Assembly: GCA_000934455.1 (NCBI GenBank)
Contig: KN883481.1
Location: 973-26,488, forward strand
DNA from: Apostichopus parvimensis
Lineage: Eukaryota > Echinodermata > Holothuroidea > Aspidochirotida > Stichopodidae
Length of the DNA: 25,516 bases
Reading direction: 5' to 3'
The translations under genes and the position numbers were made by a program. The notes beneath the pieces are model-generated. The model did not search any database. It was given only the letters and a program-made list of their open reading frames with translations, and had not been told where the DNA came from. The first letter of the stretch is position 1. Every line of letters starts with the position of its first letter. Of the stretch, positions 20,406-25,516 are shown piece by piece.

Positions 20406-20625
20406 TACTTATTTGTCCAATTCAACGATGTAAAGTCAAGATTGTGTTAATCTATTATGCGGTGTGCCGCAAGGATGTATACTTGGGCCCAAATGGTTTA
20501 TCCTGTATATTAACGACATGTGTAATGTACCAACATTTTTGATGTTGCAATTTTTGCTGACGATACTAATATTTTTTGTTTCCACGACGACATCGAGGTA
20601 CTATCCATGGGCGTAGGAGCTAATT
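20406..20625 (+). pseudogene. Non-LTR retrotransposon reverse transcriptase fragment
   Basis: The plus strand shows VQFNDVKS, then CGVPQGCILGPKWFILYIND, then after a frameshift IFADDTNIFCFHDDIEVL. These are the fingers/palm motifs of a LINE-type reverse transcriptase (jockey/CR1/RTE-like style), including the catalytic FADD box. An in-frame stop lies before CGVPQG and the frame changes before FADD. No endonuclease part and no 3' end are evident. It lies back to back with the minus-strand copia remnant. Confidence 0.88.
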
Positions 20626-23114
20626 TGATTGCGGAGGGGGATTAAACCAATATGGAAGGGCACCCTGCTGAGATTCCACTCAACTTTGATATTCGAATTC
20701 GTTATAAGGGATGCCAACAGTGATACATAACATAACATCGTCTTGGACGGAGAAGTAAAGCATTGAGTGCGAACTCCACAACATAAATGTCCGATAAGTT
20801 GTGCAAGCTCAGAACGCTAGTCTAATTACTTGAGGCTAAGTTTCTTACAGATCTACTGACTTTCATTAAACAGGATTATTGCAGTTATTATTGCTACAGT
20901 ATCTTCAAATTTTTGGGCCTCTGCTAGCAGATTTGTAGAACATTAAATACACTTCAGAGATGAATTACCATTTTGTACCCTGTGGAATATATCAACGCTC
21001 TATGGTGAGGTTGGGAGAGGCAAAGCCGTGTCGTTTCTGGGACTTCGTGTCCTCAAGTTCAATGCACCAAACGACATGTCTGAAAGAGGAATTCAAGTTC
21101 TCCATAATTAATTCTATGTCCTAATGTGCTCCTGAGGACTTTAGCGGTATCATGTTCATTTTTCATACATCAATGTTCTCTGATAATGATTAGTAAAGCA
21201 AAATTCACACTGTAAAATAAAAAGGCTGAGACTGGTCAAGCTTTGCTGCATTTATTTGTTTAATTTACGGAGGGTGGCAAATTTTTAATTATTTGGTAGG
21301 AGAATCGATGCCAGAAGTGATTCCCAGCTCTTCATTTCAATCCTTTGCGATCTAAAAAACATCGGTTGCAATTTTCATGTTTTCCATATTACCAATTGTG
21401 TCAATCCTGCCGCAAACAGTATTGACCCCTGTAAGCTACCTACATTTACGAATCCAAACTTCCTAAAAAATATTGATTTTTCCAATACTTATGGTGCAAC
21501 GAAACTGATGCAGGTACAGTGATGGATATTAGCACTGTAACTTATCTTACCAGCTGAGAACTGTTTGAAGGGTTGAGCTATTGCTTGTGCATTAACAATC
21601 TCTCTGCAATTCTGAAGTTTTGGAGTTGTGGAAAATGCCAAATTATGAGCAAATATATATTTGATCAATAAATGTTGAAGAAAATTGTTAAAGATAAATG
21701 TTGGCAGATAATTTGGGGAAGGCATATGCTAAACACTGTCGTGCAAAGAAGGGAAAAATATTGGTCATGTGCAATATCCATCCAACAAGTAGAACTAACA
21801 CTCCAATTGCTTGAATAATTTTTAGAAAGCTGATTTTATAGTGCATGTGACATTTTTGCATCAAATTTGAGTTTTAATTTGATTTGACATTACTATTTAA
21901 TATAGCTCCTGTTTCAGAAAACCACCTCCTGCTCACATTCACATACAATTACAGTGAACCTAATTATGCTTCTGTGTATGCAGCGTAATTTTACAACATA
22001 ATGCAGCCTAATTTCGTGATAAATCTATTTCGAAACATTCCTTGGCCATTCATTGCAGCAGTCGGTCTCAGAAAAGAAAGTCGGTCTCGAAATCCACCTA
22101 TACTCCCTTAAAATATGATGTCCAATGTTTTGTATCCTTTTTGAGTATGTAAAGAAGCAAATCTCCTGGAAGGAGAGCCTCTAATGGACATATTTGTTTC
22201 TGTTCATATACTTTACCAAGCGTATGAGAAATCACATATGTTCACTTTAACAGGTGACAAGATGGATGTTATTCGCCAGCATGATCATCTAAGAGCAACG
22301 TAGTCATCTAGGATAACTTCAGTTACCGTGTCTCAAAATGATATTTTCAAAAGATATATGCATAGTATTAATCTGTAGAAAGGTCACACTATGTATGCTG
22401 TTGTGAAATATCACCTGTTTATGTACTGTCTCATCATCGTTTATTCACCTGAACAAAGTCCCTGAGTTATCAGTATTGAGTGTTTACACGCGTGACAAGA
22501 AACGACTATATCAGTCAATTCATCAGTAAATATTGGATGATTTATGAACGGTTACAAATATTGACTCCGGGTGTAAGAGATGATAAAGTGATATGTCTAT
22601 TGATTCAGTTGGGCAGCTTATCAGTGAGTTATGAGAAATCACTTCGAAGCCCTTTAAATAAACAAAAAACATGCACAAATTACCTTCCATAAACGTCAGC
22701 ACTACCCATATGACCCCTTTATAAACGAATCCAACATTACGGCTTTAAATATAGAATTTATCTTTCTCTCTTTAACTATGGCTCTCATATTGAATTTAGG
22801 GGCGGGAAAATCTCACTCAAAAGATATTAATTCAACTGCTGATTGTTTATTCTCTTCTAATAGAAATTCTATCTACATTATGCTCAACATATTGTAATAT
22901 ATACGGCAGGACGTGATTGTGCGTCTCTTCTTCATTTCTTGCATGTTTTAGACGTAACCAATTATCAATCAGTGGTAATGTAGTCACTCATATACTTGAA
23001 TTTTTTAACAATGTCTGTCCTCCTATCAGTCCCGACTTTACTATTAACGTTACTCCGTTGTTTAGTTTTTTCTCTCGAGTTTCTCCACATTGCCTTTGTA
23101 TTATATTCTATTGC

Positions 23115-23134
23115 ATATATATATATATATATAT
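23115..23134. repeat. (AT)10 microsatellite
   Basis: Uninterrupted dinucleotide run in unassigned sequence. Confidence 0.97.
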
Positions 23135-24766
23135 CAATTGGTTAAATTGTTAAATGGTTATACGAGTTGCTTCGGACTCGAAAATAGTATATCTAATGTT
23201 ATCGAATTATCTTAATATTCACTATAAGAACAACGTTTGTTGCTCATAACTAAAATCACTAAAATCAAACCACCTTCATAAGCCCATTGTTCAAGTTCAC
23301 AGTTAACTTAACTTCTAACTTCTGCCATTTATACAAAGCTTACCACTATATATGATCTAGTAGATTATCTTCACCACACAAACTGGCATCTTTTTGGCAG
23401 AGGTTCAACAATCAATCATTTTGGGAGCGGGAACGGGCGTGGGCAGAGCCATTAGAGATTGACTGCATGCGGCTGGCACAACAACGTTCGATAAGTCAAC
23501 AAATAAAAATCACGAATTTATTTATAACTAGTAGTGCACAATGTTATTGCATTGGAGAAAAGGAGATGGAAGGAAGTCACGGAAAGCTGGAGCATTTTTT
23601 TCGAAGAAAAAATACTCTTAAGAAAGTAAATTTACTCTAGGGTACCTTTCAACGTATTTTATAACGCTAGTGGGGTCCATTGAGCAAAGTCCCTGGGAGA
23701 TTCAAAGTCTTAGATATATATTGATCTCTCATAGAGCGTAAAACACAAAAATACTTGTCAAAGAGAGGAATTTACTTTCTCTGAAATGTATTCCAAAGCT
23801 CCTGTGTGAGTTCATATAGTTCATTTGTTGATATTTATTGTTCTCTTCTATAGCGACTTCAACGAACAAAAAAAAAACAAATGTCAGAAAGAAGAATTAA
23901 AATATCTCCTGAATTCATCCTAAGTCTAGATATACATCCTGTGACTTCAGACTTCAGAGTTTGCGGATATTTTTTGTTCCTTATAAAAGTATTTTAAAGC
24001 ACAGAAATTGGATATATTTTTGAGAGATGTATTACAAAGTGCAACTGCAGCACTTTGTTAGCATATTATTGTCCAAACCTGAGATTTTTTTAATCTCTTT
24101 AGACAGTGCCGTGAACGTAATGTTCAACGTTGGGAGAGGGGGAGGGACAAAGTTAAAAAATCCTCCGACAATTTTTAGGTGGGGAATGAAGGGCAAGATT
24201 CAAACTGAGATGATTTTCTTGAAAATCAGAATAGTCCTGAAAGCTCAAACTAGCTTTCAACATTTTCCTTAGAACTTAACTTATAAAGAATACATTTCTG
24301 AGTTCTAGAAGGGTTCAACAAAGCGAAACCATCTAGAAACGCGTCCGATGTATGCTCAAGATCAACCTCACAAACAGGTGACAGACACTACACCCGCTGA
24401 AATCATTCATTCGAATGCGCATCACAGTAATTTGAATAAGAAAAAAATAGTCACCCCCAGGACCTTTGGAGGAGTTGGTATGGCCACTATCAAGGCATTG
24501 GCCCTAGCAAACACCTCAACCGCCTCCTCACGTGGTGTTGCCTTCCATAAACTCAAATATACGTCATTTTAATTGCGTCCATCTCTTTTATTCCTAGAGG
24601 ATTATGCATTACACTTTAAGAAGAGATCAGTTAATCCTACCTAACACTGGAGACTATTAGGCAACTTTTTGGGGAAACGTAGCACATGAAATATGTTTTA
24701 AGCACTATTTGCTCAACGGTGTCTTTTACTCATATATTGGGCAAAAATATATTGTAACAAATTTTA

Positions 24767-24779
24767 CCCCCCCCCCCCC
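24767..24779 (+). repeat. (C)13 run
   Basis: Thirteen C followed by G and seven A. Low-complexity, likely variable in length. Confidence 0.97.
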
Positions 24780-25516
24780 GAAAAAAAGGTAACCTAAAGA
24801 AGATGGGGTTCAACACATGGAACAATCGTAGCATTGTCATGTCATATTTCCCGTGACAATGTAAGAAATAAATGTAAATTAAACAGTAGACTCATTTAAA
24901 TCTTTTGAATATTCTCATATTTTAATAGCATAGATTGTGGCAATGCTGGCAGTGTACGTTGTATTTTTTCAAAGATGCCAATCTTGAGTCTCCAGTTAGA
25001 TTTGATTTGATACGCGGTGACCTTTGTAACAATATAATAGCAGTACAATGATAATTTCAAAAGCAGGACATATGCAGACTAAACCCAAACCACTTCTGTG
25101 TCATAAATAGTTAGCATGCATAATCAATGTAGATCAGGCCTATGCCTTTATTGTTCTGGAAGTCCATAGAATAATGTAGAGAAACTATATATAAGCACAG
25201 TGACTAGCCTAGGCGCATGCGTTCACTTACTTCATACTGTCACAAACTGTGTACGTCAGTTATATCGACCCATGGTTGTTGTGTTTGCCTAATAAGTTAC
25301 ATCCATGTCGGCATTTGTTATACAATGCACTTCCGGTAGCATATTTTAATTTTCACATAAACACTTGTAGCCAGATAGTCGCAGCTTGCTTGTGTAAGTT
25401 CAAGGCCCGAGCATCCCAGTCTAACGTGTTATTTATTGCCGGCAATTTCCTTTCTTTAACACAGAGAATCGAAGAACAGTTCGTAAGTACATGTACTATC
25501 CTTAAAAAAAAATTCA

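Larger units (their letters stand above)
20626..25516. other. Right-hand region without recognisable genes
   Basis: The first 400 bases may be decayed 3' sequence of the adjacent non-LTR element, but I cannot show a motif. Beyond that, open frames are short (the longest about 80 residues) and without domains or splice context. Simple repeats are (AT)10 at 23115-23134 and (C)13 at 24767-24779. Confidence 0.5.

Noticed and set aside
22480..22692. 70-residue plus-strand open frame
   Set aside because: No domain or neighbouring exon found.
24348..24572. 74-residue plus-strand open frame with an antisense open frame over the same bases
   Set aside because: Both frames read plausibly by composition, but neither has motifs, splice signals or neighbours.
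1..25516. CRISPR arrays, bacterial operons, tRNA or rRNA genes
   Set aside because: No regularly spaced repeats, Shine-Dalgarno-led gene chains, cloverleaf or rRNA signatures seen; the intron structure is eukaryotic.

Overview
The window looks like a piece of an invertebrate animal genome. It is AT-rich, intron-rich and full of decayed transposons, with one 50-base assembly gap. The gene family present and the wording of its NACHT/helical region (RFACGLN, FHKLFxEWYAAY) suggest an echinoderm, perhaps a sea cucumber. That placement is inference from protein style, not from any search.

The main content is one large minus-strand gene, about 1704-9980, which I resolved into 14 coding exons by hand. 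Every exon ends in a usable splice site and all phases chain together. The total is 3579 coding bases (1192 residues plus stop). In protein order it encodes: signal peptide; Ig domain 1; Ig domains 2 and 3 on one exon; Ig domain 4; a single transmembrane helix with a basic/cysteine inner edge; a short linker on two mini-exons; a complete NACHT NTPase with its helical extension (one 1484-base exon); a short leucine-rich-like segment; and an unrecognised C-terminal tail on four small exons. This is an NLR-type NTPase wired directly to an Ig-superfamily ectodomain across the membrane. That is the most interesting object in the window.

Upstream of that gene (9981-12300) lie a two-copy ~150-bp tandem duplication, one possible plus-strand terminal exon (11332-11516) and a near-perfect 164-bp palindromic MITE.

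From 12307 to 15166 there is a composite DNA-transposon block. An outer element has 16-bp inverted ends and a 6-base target duplication (TTAACA). Inside it is a second element with CAGTGGCGTAAC-type ends. The outer element also contains a 128-bp pyrimidine tract and the assembly gap, whose two flanks are the same 95 bases.

The segment 15167-18782 shows no recognisable gene. At 18783-20372 there is a broken minus-strand Ty1/copia polyprotein, interrupted by two related palindromic MITEs. A broken plus-strand non-LTR reverse transcriptase (20406-20625) abuts it. From 20626 to the end I see only simple repeats and unassigned sequence.
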